A DNA stretch of 64,000 nt from Candidatus Rhodoferax odensensis (lineage in GTDB: Bacteria; Pseudomonadota; Gammaproteobacteria; Burkholderiales; Burkholderiaceae_C), in assembly GCA_016718405.1 (NCBI GenBank), contig JADKDJ010000010.1, positions 119,221-183,220 on the forward strand, written 5' to 3'. The notes under the pieces are model-generated. The model made no database searches and was not told the DNA's origin. It worked only from the letters and a program-made list of their open reading frames with translations. Each line of letters starts with the position of its first letter. Position 1 is the stretch's first letter. A program made the translations under genes and the position numbers. This document shows positions 43,078 to 52,639 of the stretch, in pieces.

Positions 43078-43814
43078 CAACACCTGCGATTCATTGGTTC
43101 AAGTACGCTTCACCGCAGAACTTCTATCGACTGGCTGGTCGGTTGTGGCCGTGGTTTGCTATCGCGGCGGCGACGCTTATGGGCATCGGCCTGTGGATTG
43201 CATTCTTCGTAGCGCCGGTTGACGCGCAGCAAGGCCAGGGCTACCGCATCATCTTCGTCCACGTGCCAGCGTCGCAAATGTCCATGTTCATCTACCTGAT
43301 CATGGCGTTCTGGGCTGGCTTGGGGCTAGCGTTCAACACCCGGCTGTCCAGCATGATGGCCTCCGCGCTCGCGCCGACGGGAGCCTTGTTCGCCTTCTTG
43401 TCATTGGTGACTGGGGCGCTCTGGGGTAAGCCCATGTGGGGCGCCTGGTGGGTCTGGGATGCGCGGCTGACTTCGACTCTGATCCTGCTGTTCCTGTACC
43501 TTGGCTTCCTGGCGCTTCAGTCGTCGATCGACGATCCGCGGCGCGCCGACAAAGCCGGCGCAGTGCTGGCCTTGGTAGGCGTCGTCAATGTGCCCATCAT
43601 CTATTTTTCGGTCCAGTGGTGGAACACGCTGCACCAAGGTGCCTCGGTGTCCCTGACACGCGCGCCGTCGATGGCCAACACCATGCTGTGGGGCATGCTG
43701 ATCATGGTCGTTGCGTTCTGGCTGTACGCCATCGCGATGGCGCTGGCGCGGGTGCGCAACATCATTCTTGAGCGGGAACGGCATACGGAGTGGGTCAAAC
43801 ATGCAGTGGAATAG
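43074..43814 (+). CDS. ccmC: haem lyase/exporter subunit CcmC
   Basis: Six-helix membrane protein of 246 residues that presents haem to CcmE. The tryptophan-rich WWD region reads GKPMWGAWWVWDARLTS, between two conserved His in VHVPASQ and WNTLHQG. Start ATG overlaps ccmB, and its C-terminal coding region overlaps the small ccmD by 14 bases. Confidence 0.93.
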   Translation: MTTPAIHWFKYASPQNFYRLAGRLWPWFAIAAATLMGIGLWIAFFVAPVDAQQGQGYRIIFVHVPASQMSMFIYLIMAFWAGLGLAFNTRLSSMMASALAPTGALFAFLSLVTGALWGKPMWGAWWVWDARLTSTLILLFLYLGFLALQSSIDDPRRADKAGAVLALVGVVNVPIIYFSVQWWNTLHQGASVSLTRAPSMANTMLWGMLIMVVAFWLYAIAMALARVRNIILERERHTEWVKHAVE

Positions 43815-43966
43815 TGTTTCGGAATTTTTTGCCATGGGCGGCTACGCCTTTTATGTCTGGGGCAGCTTTGGCCTCACGGCTGCCGTGATGGTGATCGAAG
43901 TACTGCTGATCTCGCAGCCGGCGCAAGCAGATGCTTGCGGAACCTTCACGGCGAGATTGCATCTGA
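43801..43966 (+). CDS. ccmD: haem exporter protein CcmD (frameshifted at 43918-43919)
   Basis: Small one-helix protein that holds CcmE to the CcmABC complex. The N-terminus MQWNSVSEFFAMGGYAFYVW is typical of CcmD. As written, the frame runs on through ccmE; removing one base of the CC at 43918-43919 gives a 54-residue protein with the expected basic tail after the helix (QRRKQMLAEPSRRDCI) and a stop 12 bases before ccmE. The single-base indel is more likely an assembly error than a loss. Confidence 0.75.
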
Positions 43967-43978
43967 GAGTACATCCCC

Positions 43979-44416
43979 ATGAAACCCCGCCACAAACGCG
44001 CCGCAATCATCGCTGGCGGCCTGAGCGCCGTGAGTCTGGCCGCCTATTTCGTGCTCAACGCCTTCGAGAGCAACCTGGTGTTCTTTTTCACGCCCACTCA
44101 GATTGCCGCGGGCGAGGCGCCCAAGAACCGGACTTTTCGCGTCGGCGGCATGGTCAAGGAAGGCTCGGTCAAACGCGACAACCTGACCGTGGCCTTTGTC
44201 GTCACGGACACCGCCAAAGAGGTGCCCGTTTCCTATACCGGCATCCTGCCTGACCTGTTTCGCGAGGGCAAAGGCGTCGTCGCGCAAGGCAAGCTGGGCC
44301 CCGACGGTCGTTTTACGGCGTCCGAAGTGCTGGCCAAGCACGATGAAAACTACATGCCGCCAGAAGCCCAGCACGCCGTGGACCAGGCCCAGAAAACCAT
44401 CAAGACTCTGAAGTAA
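43979..44416 (+). CDS. ccmE: haem chaperone CcmE
   Basis: Membrane-anchored periplasmic chaperone, 145 residues, that binds haem covalently and hands it to apocytochromes. N-terminal helix (about residues 9-29), beta-barrel core (RVGGMVKEGSV...) and the haem-binding His in LAKHDENYMPPE. Here the common His-x4-Tyr spacing is kept. C-terminal tail is short and lysine-rich. Located between ccmD and ccmF as usual. Confidence 0.93.
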   Translation: MKPRHKRAAIIAGGLSAVSLAAYFVLNAFESNLVFFFTPTQIAAGEAPKNRTFRVGGMVKEGSVKRDNLTVAFVVTDTAKEVPVSYTGILPDLFREGKGVVAQGKLGPDGRFTASEVLAKHDENYMPPEAQHAVDQAQKTIKTLK

Positions 44417-44456
44417 AGCCGAGCCCGACTTGCCCTCAACCGAACCAGGACACCCC

Positions 44457-46423
44457 ATGATTCCCGAACTAGGTCACTTTGCGCTGATCCTGGCCTTGAT
44501 GGTCGCGCTAGCTACCGGATTGCTCAGCGTCATCGGCGGCCAGTTAGGCCGCGCCAACTGGATCGCGATTGCCCGCCCGGGCGCGCAGGCACTTTGGCTG
44601 CTGACCGCGTTCTCTTTTGGCTGCCTCACCTACGCGTTCTACACCAACGACTTTTCGGTGTCATACGTGGCCTTGCACTCCAATTCCAAGCTGCCCGGGC
44701 TCTACCGGGTGGCCGGCGTTTGGGGTGGGCATGAAGGTTCGCTGTTGTTATGGCACTTCATGCTGACCTCGTGGATGCTGGCCGTGGCCATCTTCTCCCG
44801 TCAATTGCCCGATGCCATGGTGTCCCGCGTGTTGGGCATTCTGAGTTTGGTAGCCGTCGGTTTCCTGCTGTTCATGCTGATCACCTCCAGCCCATTCGAG
44901 CGCCTGAGCGACATCCCCGCCGATGGCAAAGACCTCAACCCGCTGCTGCAGGACCCCGGTCTGGTGTTCCACCCCCCGCTGCTCTACATGGGTTATGTTG
45001 GTTTCGCAGTGCCGTTTGCGTTCGCCATCGCCGCCTTGCTCAATGGCCGTCTGGATGCAGCCTGGGCTCGCTGGTCGCGACCTTGGGCCACGGCCGCCTG
45101 GCTGTTTCTCACGCTGGGCATCGCCCTGGGGTCATGGTGGGCCTACTACGAACTGGGCTGGGGCGGCTGGTGGTTCTGGGACCCGGTGGAGAACGCCTCC
45201 TTCCTGCCCTGGCTGATGGCACGGCCTTGATCCACTCGTTGGCGGTCACCGAGAAGCGAGGCCTGTTCAAGAACTGGACCATCGTGCTGGCGATCACGGC
45301 GTTCTCGATGAGTCTACTCGGCACATTCCTTGTGCGCTCAGGCGTGTTGACCTCCGTGCATGCCTTCGCCTCCGACCCCAAGCGCGGCGTGTTCATTTTG
45401 CTGTTCCTGACGGTGGTGGTGGGCGGGTCGCTGGCGCTGTTTGCCATGCGCGCCAGCAAGGTGCGCACGGGTGGCACGTTTGCGCTGGTGTCGCGCGAGA
45501 CTTTCTTGCTGCTCAACAACGTGCTGCTGACCACCGCCGCGGCCTCGGTTTTGCTGGGCACGCTGTACCCGTTGATCGTCGACGCCCTCAACCTTGGCAA
45601 ACTCTCGGTCGGGCCACCCTACTTCAACGCCGTGTTTGCACCCATCATGGTGCCGGTGCTGCTGTTCATGGTGATCGGTTCGTACGCCCGCTGGAAGAAC
45701 GACGGCGTGGCCGAACTGGCCAAAAAGCTGCGTCCAGTGGCAATCGTCTCGGTGCTGGCGGGTTGCAGCCTGCCACTGCTGGCCGGACCCTGGTCATGGC
45801 TGGTTGCGCTTGGCTTGAGCCTGGCCATATGGATCATGTTGGGGTCGGCAGCGCAGATCTTGCGCCAGGTGCGCGACACCGCCAACTGGAAGTCCACACC
45901 GATGTCCTTTTGGGGCATGCACGTGGCCCATATCGGTATTGCCGTCTGTGTCGTGGGCATCACCATGGTCAAGGGGTATGAGACCGAGAAAGATGTGCGC
46001 ATGGCCATGGGCGACACGGTCTCTGTGGGAGGTTACACCTTTCGCTTGACCGGCATTCGCGAAGTCCCCGGCCCCAACTACGCCGCCGATGTGGGTGATG
46101 TCGAGCTGATCCGCGACGGTCGCGTGCTCAAGACCCTTCACCCGGAGAAGCGAACCTACTTCTCCTCGACCATGCCGATGACCGAGGCCGCCATCGACAC
46201 CGGGCTGACCCGCGATGTCTATGTCTCACTCGGTGAGCGTCTTGAAGGCGGCGCCAATCCGGCCTGGGCAATGCGGGTGTACCACAAGCCCTTCATCACC
46301 TGGATCTGGGGTGGCTGCGTGCTGATGGCGCTGGGCGGCGCCATGGCGGCACTGGACCGGCGCTACCGGCGCAAGCTGGCGTCGACGGCGAACGCTTCCA
46401 TCGGCAAGGGATTGACCGCATGA
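44457..46423 (+). CDS. ccmF: haem lyase CcmF (frameshifted at 45218-45219)
   Basis: Large membrane haem lyase, about 655 residues after adding one G to the GG at 45218-45219, which restores LPWLMGTALIHSLAVTEKRG across the break. The periplasmic WWD domain reads GWGGWWFWDPVENASF, with His-containing loops before (WGGHEGSLLLWH) and after. The C-terminal periplasmic domain runs to residue about 640. As written, the N-terminal 257 residues end in a stop. Because ccmF is needed for all c-type cytochromes, a real knockout seems unlikely. Confidence 0.88.
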
Positions 46424-46944
46424 AGAAGGCGCTTATTCCCCTGGCGCTGTTCGTGCTGCTGGTGATCTTTCTGGCGATCGGTCTGACACGTGATCCGCGC
46501 GAGGTCCCCTCTCCACTGATTGGCAAACCGGCACCCCAGTTCTCTGCACCGCGCCTGCATGCGCCCGAGCAGCAGTTCTCAAGCCAGCAGATGCTGGGCA
46601 AGGTTTGGTTGCTCAACGTCTGGGCGTCGTGGTGCGTGGCTTGCCGCCAGGAACACCCGATCCTGATGGAATTTGCGAAGACAAAAACCGTTCCCATCAT
46701 CGGCCTCGACTACAAGGACCAAGCCAGCGATGGCGTGAAGTGGCTGGCGCGTCACGGCGATCCCTATGAGCTGTCCGTGAGCGACCGCGATGGCCGAATT
46801 GGAATTGACTACGGTGTCTATGGCGTGCCGGAGACCTTTTTGATCGACAAAGCGGGCGTGATTCGTTACAAACACATCGGCCCCGTCACCGACGAAGCGC
46901 TGAAAGACAAGATCGTGCCCCTGATTCGGGAGTTGAACAAGTGA
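46420..46944 (+). CDS. ccmG: thiol:disulphide oxidoreductase CcmG/DsbE
   Basis: Membrane-anchored thioredoxin-like protein, 174 residues, which reduces apocytochrome cysteines before haem attachment. N-terminal helix (about residues 5-22), active site WASWCVACRQEHP and the cis-Pro region YGVYGVPETFLID, both typical of DsbE. Overlaps both neighbours by four bases. Confidence 0.93.
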   Translation: MKKALIPLALFVLLVIFLAIGLTRDPREVPSPLIGKPAPQFSAPRLHAPEQQFSSQQMLGKVWLLNVWASWCVACRQEHPILMEFAKTKTVPIIGLDYKDQASDGVKWLARHGDPYELSVSDRDGRIGIDYGVYGVPETFLIDKAGVIRYKHIGPVTDEALKDKIVPLIRELNK

Positions 46945-47405
46945 AGGCATGGGTATTGATCCTTTTCGCGCTGCTATTCTCGGCAAACTCCTGGGCGGGC
47001 GAGGCACCTCCGTTGGCCGAAGACCCGGTGGTGGAGAAGCGTCTGAATGCGATCTCGGAGGAACTGCGCTGCCTGGTGTGCCAAAACGAATCCCTGGCCG
47101 GCTCGCGGGCTGACCTTGCGCTGGACCTGCGCCGCGAGATTCGGGGTTTGATCAAGGCCAACAAGTCGGACCAGGAGATCATGGAGTTCATGGTCAGCCG
47201 CTATGGCGACTTCGTGCGCTACCGCCCGCCGGTCAACCCGGTCACCTGGCTGCTGTGGTTTGGCCCACTACTGTTGCTGATTGGCGCTGTCGTGGCGCTG
47301 GTTCGCCTGGTACGCAGCAGTGCCCGTGACACCTCCTCCCCCACCCTCGACACCGACCAGCGCGCGAGAGCGCAACGTCTGCTCAAGGAAGCCGATCCCT
47401 CATGA
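46941..47405 (+). CDS. ccmH: cytochrome c maturation protein CcmH
   Basis: Exported/anchored thiol protein of 154 residues that works with CcmG and CcmF. Signal peptide ends about residue 18 (ANSWAG). The family motif LRCLVCQNESLAGS carries the redox pair, and a membrane helix (about 102-122) follows the conserved SRYGDFVRYRPPV. Overlaps ccmI by four bases (ATGA). Confidence 0.93.
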   Translation: MKAWVLILFALLFSANSWAGEAPPLAEDPVVEKRLNAISEELRCLVCQNESLAGSRADLALDLRREIRGLIKANKSDQEIMEFMVSRYGDFVRYRPPVNPVTWLLWFGPLLLLIGAVVALVRLVRSSARDTSSPTLDTDQRARAQRLLKEADPS

Positions 47406-48787
47406 CAGTTTTTTTTGCAATCGCAGCGCTGTTGACGCTGCTCGTGGTGGGCTGGCTGATGCGCGCGTTGATGCGCCCGGCCGCTGGCAACCCGGTATCC
47501 AGCCAGAACCTGAACATCGCCATCTATCGTGATCAGCTTGAGGCGCTGGAGCGGGACCTCGCGCGCGGCGCCATCAGCGCGGCCGACTACGAGACGACCC
47601 GCGACGAGTTGCAGCTCCGCATGCTCGACGACACCGATGCGGGCGACCCTGCCGCAAAAGCGGCAATACCGGCACCGCAGGCCGGGCACCGCTCCGCGCT
47701 AACACTTGCGGTTCTGATTCCGGTGGCGGCAGCCGGCATGTACGCGTGGCTGGGCCAGCCGGACGCCCTCGACCCCGGCGCGGCGCAGATCGCGGCCAAC
47801 CAGCAGGTCGAACAAATGGTCGAAGGACTTGCAGCGCGACTGAAAGCCAATCCGGACGACCGCAAGGGCTGGGCCATGCTGGCCCGCTCGTACAAGGTGA
47901 TGGGGCGCCTGGACGAGGCCGAGCAAGCCTTCCAAAAGGCCGGCGACGCGATCAACAACGATCCCGAATTGCTGGTGGCCTACGCCGACTTGCTGGCGGT
48001 GCGCGCCGACCACAACATAGCGGGCCGTCCGTTGGAACTGATCCAGCAGGCTCTGGCACTGGATCCGAAGCATCCGATGGGTTTGATGATGGCCGGCGTG
48101 GCGGCCTACCGCGCCGATGATTTCAAAGCCGCAATTGGCCATTGGGAAAATCTGCTTGCCGTCCTGCCACCGGACTCGGACGATGCCAGGCAAATTGCGT
48201 CCAATATCGCCGAGGCTCGCGAACGTGCTGCCGCCCCTGGTACGCCCAAGTCGGCCCGCCCGAACGACGCGACGGCGAGCAAACAAGCCCCTGCAGCGCC
48301 TGCTGCAGCAGGTGCCATGACGCAGGAAAAGATCAACCAGATGGTCGACGGCCTGGCTGCACGCCTCAAGTCCCAACCCGACGACCTGGCCAGTTGGGCC
48401 AGGTTGGCGCGCGCCTACAAGGTGCTGGGTCGCCCGGAAGAGGCCGAACAGGCCTACGTGAAGGCGGGCAAGCTGGTTGATGGCGACCCCGACCTGCTCA
48501 CCCAGTACGCCGACCTGCTGGCCATGCGCGCTGGCAATCAACTCGAAGGCCGACCGATCGCGCTGCTGGACAAAGCGCTGGCCTTGAACCCCAAGCACCC
48601 GATGGCCTTGATGATGGCCGGCTCGGCGGCGTTTCGGCGTGCCGACTTCGCGCAGGCCATCACCCACTGGGAAAAAGCGCTCACCGTGCTGGAACCCGGC
48701 TCACGTGATGCCACCCTGGTCGCACAAGAGCTTGCCAGCGCCCGCACCAAGCTAGGCAGCAAATCCCCATCCAGCACAAAGCCCTGA
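47402..48787 (+). CDS. ccmI: cytochrome c maturation TPR protein CcmI, with duplicated TPR block
   Basis: Apocytochrome c chaperone of 461 residues. Two N-terminal helices (about residues 3-20 and 100-117) flank a cytoplasmic loop, followed by periplasmic TPR repeats. The TPR region is present twice: residues 135-274 and 310-452 align over their whole length, sharing GLAARLK, RSYKV/RAYKV, EEAEQAF/Y, ADLLA and MAGVAAYR/MAGSAAFR. Single-copy CcmI proteins are usually about 400 residues. Last gene of the ccm operon. Confidence 0.9.
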   Translation: MTVFFAIAALLTLLVVGWLMRALMRPAAGNPVSSQNLNIAIYRDQLEALERDLARGAISAADYETTRDELQLRMLDDTDAGDPAAKAAIPAPQAGHRSALTLAVLIPVAAAGMYAWLGQPDALDPGAAQIAANQQVEQMVEGLAARLKANPDDRKGWAMLARSYKVMGRLDEAEQAFQKAGDAINNDPELLVAYADLLAVRADHNIAGRPLELIQQALALDPKHPMGLMMAGVAAYRADDFKAAIGHWENLLAVLPPDSDDARQIASNIAEARERAAAPGTPKSARPNDATASKQAPAAPAAAGAMTQEKINQMVDGLAARLKSQPDDLASWARLARAYKVLGRPEEAEQAYVKAGKLVDGDPDLLTQYADLLAMRAGNQLEGRPIALLDKALALNPKHPMALMMAGSAAFRRADFAQAITHWEKALTVLEPGSRDATLVAQELASARTKLGSKSPSSTKP

Positions 48788-48848
48788 TAGCCGCTCGTGC
48801 CCGGTGCCGCACAACGCACGGCACTCATTCACTTGAGGCCACACGGAG

Positions 48849-48884
48849 ATGACAACGCTAGAACAAGCACATATAATGCATCAA
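48849..48884 (+). promoter_or_regulatory. sigma70 promoter overlapped by a TTGATGCATT motif
   Basis: ATGACA (48849-48854) and a perfect TATAAT (48872-48877) with a 17-base spacer. The motif AATGCATCAA (48875-48884), reverse of the TTGATGCATT found before the norS operon, overlaps the -10 and could be a repressor (NsrR-like) half-site. Confidence 0.6.
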
Positions 48885-48914
48885 TTGTTCAGCTGAAGCC
48901 CCAGGAGCCCCATC

Positions 48915-49208
48915 ATGACGACCGTATTTGCCAGCACCATTGACGTCCGTGAAGTCGAACCACGCCAGCGTCACCCCAAGATCTTCAGCATGTTCAACGC
49001 CCTCGAAGTCGGTCAATCGATGCAGTTGATCAACGACCACGACCCGCGTCCGCTGTACTTCCAGTTCCAGTCGCTCGCCAATGGCCAGTTCAACTGGCAA
49101 TACCTGGAATCCGGCCCCGATCTGTGGCGCGTGGAAATCAGCAAGACCGCTCCGGCGGCGGTGGTTTCCACCGGAAGTTGCTGCGGCAACGGCGCCTGCG
49201 GCGGCTAA
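48915..49208 (+). CDS. DUF2249 domain protein with Cys-rich tail
   Basis: A 97-residue cytoplasmic protein matching DUF2249: the IDVREVEPRQRHPKIF start, NDHDPRPLYFQF and a trailing strand, followed by a C-terminal Cys/Gly motif SCCGNGACGG. DUF2249 proteins are commonly found beside denitrification and NO-related genes; no activity is established. AGGAG lies eight bases before the ATG, and a strong promoter precedes it. The cysteines could bind a metal or cluster; that is a guess. Confidence 0.75.
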   Translation: MTTVFASTIDVREVEPRQRHPKIFSMFNALEVGQSMQLINDHDPRPLYFQFQSLANGQFNWQYLESGPDLWRVEISKTAPAAVVSTGSCCGNGACGG

Positions 49209-49631
49209 ACCCAGATTTAGCGACCCACGCGGTCGCACGCCATAAAAATCGCGGCCTGCACAACCAAACGCATAGATGGTCGGGCGGGATTGCGCGTCGG
49301 CCGCAGGAAAACACTGCGCCGCCAGACTGGCACTGTTTGCATCTCCTCGCTCTGCCGACGCCCCGGCGCGCGGCGGCGCACTTGAGCTCTCACAAATAAC
49401 TTCCACGACACCCCTGTCAAGGGCCCGTCAAGGGCTTGGCGCAAGTAAAATTGCATCGTCTCGTTGGAACAATAAAACCCGCTTCAGACGCATCGGGATG
49501 ACACCGTCGCTGTCAAGCTGACAAGCCCCAATACTCAGGTTACTCTGGACTGCTAATCTTGATTGGATTGCCGTCGCCGTGGTCCGAGACTGCCTCACGA
49601 AATATCGCCCATTTTTTTGGAAATCTGTCAC
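49209..49631 (+). other. intergenic region before nrdJ
   Basis: 423 bases with no convincing gene. It was searched by eye for a cobalamin riboswitch (B12 box) and for NrdR boxes without a convincing match. A short tandem GTCAAGGGC repeat lies near 49418-49435. A GGA-type ribosome-binding site precedes the nrdJ ATG. Confidence 0.5.
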
Positions 49632-52535
49632 ATGTCCAACCAAACCGTTGATCGACCCACCCAACCCCAGTCCAATACGCTGCCAGCGCAGGAGATCAGC
49701 CATGAGGTGTTGATCGAGAAGTATGGCAAGGGCGGTGAACAAACCATCTTCGATGTCAACCAACGCGTGGCCCGCGCGCTGGCCGCCAACGAGGTGCCTG
49801 AGCAGCAGAAGGCCTGGGAAGACAAGTTCCTGCAGGCCCTGCAAAACGGTTTCTTGCCCGCAGGTCGCATCCAATCGGCGGCCGGTACGGACCTGTCGGC
49901 CACGCTGATCAACTGCTTTGTGCAGCCGGTGGGAGATTCGATCGCCCACATAGAAGACGGCCATCCTGGCATCTACACCGCACTGACCGAGGCCGCCGAG
50001 ACCATGCGCCGTGGTGGCGGCGTTGGTTACGATTTCTCACGCATTCGCCCGCGCGGCGCCTGGGTCGGCAGCACGCAAAGCAGTGCCTCCGGTCCGGTCA
50101 GTTACATGCGCGTGTTCGATCGCTCCTGCGAAACGGTCGAGTCCGCCGGCGCGCGCCGAGGCGCCCAGATGGGCGTGTTGCGCTGCGATCATCCGGACAT
50201 TGAAGAGTTCATTCACGCCAAAGACCAGGGCGACTTGAAGAACTTCAACATCTCGGTGGGCGTGACCGATGCCTTCATGGCCGCCGTGCAAGCCGACGGC
50301 GAGATCGAACTGGTGCACCGTGCCGAACCCGGCCAGGCCCAAAAGGCCGCTGGCGCCTACCAGACGCAAGACGGCAGCCATTGGGTTTACCGCAAGCTCA
50401 AGGCGCGCGAGCTGTGGGACCAGGTGATGCGCTCCACCTACGACCACGCTGAACCCGGTGTGCTGTTCCTGGACCACATCAACCGCGACAACAACCTCTC
50501 CTATTGCGAAACCATCGCCAGCACCAATCCGTGCGCTGAGCAACCGCTGCCACCTTACGGCTGCTGCTGCCTGGGCTCGATCGACCTGACGCGTTTCATC
50601 AAGAACCCGTTCGAGGACAAGGCCGAGTTTGACCGGGCCGCCTTTGCCGAGGTGGCGCGCGTGGCCACCCGCATGCTCGACAACGTGCTCGACGTCACCG
50701 TCTGGCCCTTGCCCCAGCAGCAGGAAGAGGCGCGCAGCAAACGCCGGGTGGGCCTTGGCTTCACCGGTCTCGGCGATGCGTTGGTGATGCTCAATTTGCG
50801 TTACGACACACAGCCCGCGCGCGATATGGCACGCCAGATCTCTGAGCTGATGCGCGACAGTGCCTACGACGCTTCGGTGGAATTGGCCCGCGAACGCGGG
50901 CCCTTCCCGCTGTTCAATGCCGACTTGTACCTGACTGGCCAGAATTTCGCCTCGCGCCTGCCCGCGCCCTTGAAAGAGCGCGTGCGCGCCCATGGCCTGC
51001 GCAACTCGCACCTGCTATCGATCGCGCCCACCGGCACCATCAGCCTGGCCTTCGCGGACAACGCCAGCAACGGCATCGAGCCGGCCTTCAGTTGGTCCTA
51101 CACCCGCAAGAAACGCATGATCGACGGCAGCTTCAAGGAATACGCGGTAGAAGACCACGCGTGGCGCCTGTACCGTCACCTGCGCGGCGTCGAAGCACCG
51201 CTGACCCCGGCTTTCGTTACCGCACTGGAAATGAGCGCACAGGCCCACGAAGCCATGGTGGCCACGGTCGCGCCCTTCATCGACACCGCCATTTCCAAGA
51301 CCGTCAACGTGCCGGCCGACTACCCCTACGCCGACTTCCAGAACCTCTACATGGAAGCCTGGCAGTCGGGCCTGAAGGGCCTGGCCACATACCGACCCAA
51401 CTCGGTGCTCGGTTCAGTGCTGAGTGTCACCAACAATCAAGCGCCCGCCAAGGCAGCGCCACTGCAGATCGATGGCGCCAACCGACGCCTGGCCCTGGAG
51501 CGCCTGCCCGCGCCGGTGCTGTCCTCGCTGCGCTGGCCCAGTCGGCCCGAGCTGCCAGGCGGCAACCCCGCGTGGACCTTCATGGTGCAGCACCCGTTTG
51601 GCAGCTTCGCCTTGTTTGTGGGCGAGTTGGCGCCAGAAGAGGGCGGTGCCCCCAAGCCCTTTGAAGTCTGGGTCAACGGCACTGACCAACCTCGTGGCCT
51701 GGGCGCGCTGGCCAAAACACTTTCGATGGACCTGCGCTCCAACGACCCGGCATGGCTGCAGCTCAAGCTCGACGCGCTGGCCACCGTGGCCGAAGAGCAT
51801 TCGTTTGAGATGCCCTTTCCGCCGCATGGCGAGCGCCGACTGTTTCCCGGCGTGGTGGCCGCCACCGCTGCGGTGGTGCGCTGGCGCTGCGACCAACTCA
51901 AGGCCCTGCCTGGTGCCGACAAACATGTGCCGACTCCAGTGATTGATGCGATGTTCAGCCGGGGCGAGCCACAAACCGGTCCGTCGGGCACCCTGGCATG
52001 GTCAGTCGACATCGACAATCCCGCAACCGGCGAGGCGTTCACCCTGACGCTGAAGGAAATCACCCTGCCGGGGCACGATGGCAACCCGGTCACACGGCCC
52101 TGCTCGGTGGGCTTCTCGGGCAACTACCCCAAGGCGCTTGACGGTCTGGCACGCTTGTTGTCGCTCGATATGCGCGTGATCGATCCGGCGTGGATCGGCA
52201 TGAAGCTGCGCAAGCTGCTCAACTACGCCGAGCCGTTGGGCCACTTCATGGCCTTTGTGCCGGGCCTGCCACACGGCGAACGCCGCCAGCAGACCTGGCC
52301 GTCAACCGTGGCCTACCTGGCGCGCCTGATCATCCACCGTTACGCCATGCTGGGTGTGCTGGACGAGGACGGTTTTCCGCTGCGCGACATGGGCGTGCTT
52401 GACGCGCCCAAAAACCAGGCGGCTCCAAGTACCATGGCCGGCAAAGTCTGCCCCGAATGCGGCAACCCCACCGTCATCCACAAGGACGGCTGCGACTTCT
52501 GCACCGCCTGCGGCTACGTGGGCCAATGTGGCTAA
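49632..52535 (+). CDS. nrdJ: adenosylcobalamin-dependent (class II) ribonucleoside-diphosphate reductase
   Basis: Oxygen-independent ribonucleotide reductase of 967 residues making deoxyribonucleotides with coenzyme B12. Signature segments: the first half with RRGGGVGYDFSRIRPRG and NPCAEQPLPPYGCCCLG, SIAPTGTISLAF, and SKTVNVPADYPYADF. After residue about 620 there is a long second part (about 350 residues) of the type seen in NrdJ of betaproteobacteria, ending in a zinc-ribbon-like CPECG / CDFCTACG tail with redox cysteines. Start at the ATG 49632. Together with denitrification genes it supports anaerobic growth. Confidence 0.9.
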   Translation: MSNQTVDRPTQPQSNTLPAQEISHEVLIEKYGKGGEQTIFDVNQRVARALAANEVPEQQKAWEDKFLQALQNGFLPAGRIQSAAGTDLSATLINCFVQPVGDSIAHIEDGHPGIYTALTEAAETMRRGGGVGYDFSRIRPRGAWVGSTQSSASGPVSYMRVFDRSCETVESAGARRGAQMGVLRCDHPDIEEFIHAKDQGDLKNFNISVGVTDAFMAAVQADGEIELVHRAEPGQAQKAAGAYQTQDGSHWVYRKLKARELWDQVMRSTYDHAEPGVLFLDHINRDNNLSYCETIASTNPCAEQPLPPYGCCCLGSIDLTRFIKNPFEDKAEFDRAAFAEVARVATRMLDNVLDVTVWPLPQQQEEARSKRRVGLGFTGLGDALVMLNLRYDTQPARDMARQISELMRDSAYDASVELARERGPFPLFNADLYLTGQNFASRLPAPLKERVRAHGLRNSHLLSIAPTGTISLAFADNASNGIEPAFSWSYTRKKRMIDGSFKEYAVEDHAWRLYRHLRGVEAPLTPAFVTALEMSAQAHEAMVATVAPFIDTAISKTVNVPADYPYADFQNLYMEAWQSGLKGLATYRPNSVLGSVLSVTNNQAPAKAAPLQIDGANRRLALERLPAPVLSSLRWPSRPELPGGNPAWTFMVQHPFGSFALFVGELAPEEGGAPKPFEVWVNGTDQPRGLGALAKTLSMDLRSNDPAWLQLKLDALATVAEEHSFEMPFPPHGERRLFPGVVAATAAVVRWRCDQLKALPGADKHVPTPVIDAMFSRGEPQTGPSGTLAWSVDIDNPATGEAFTLTLKEITLPGHDGNPVTRPCSVGFSGNYPKALDGLARLLSLDMRVIDPAWIGMKLRKLLNYAEPLGHFMAFVPGLPHGERRQQTWPSTVAYLARLIIHRYAMLGVLDEDGFPLRDMGVLDAPKNQAAPSTMAGKVCPECGNPTVIHKDGCDFCTACGYVGQCG

Positions 52536-52568
52536 CCACTGCTGGCGCGGCGGCCCGTTTCACCGCAG

Positions 52569-52634
52569 GGCCGCCCCAAGGTGAAACACACGCCCTCGGG
52601 GGGCAGCGACCCGCGAAGCGGCGGAGCGTGGGGG
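52569..52634 (+). repeat. Comamonadaceae-type intergenic repeat
   Basis: GC-rich element between nrdJ and the convergent stress-protein gene, with GGCCGCCCC, CCTCGGGGGGCAGCGACCC and AGCGTGGGGGC blocks and internal hairpins. From memory, this block pattern recurs between genes in Comamonadaceae genomes; a copy count would confirm it. May act as a transcript end. Confidence 0.45.
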
Positions 52635-52639
52635 CAAAG

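Noticed and set aside
43801..44253. A 150-residue protein starting at the ccmD ATG
   Set aside because: The extended frame runs over ccmE in another phase; a one-base correction gives a normal 54-residue CcmD.
49209..49631. Cobalamin riboswitch before nrdJ
   Set aside because: No B12-box consensus or typical flanking helices could be found on either strand by eye.
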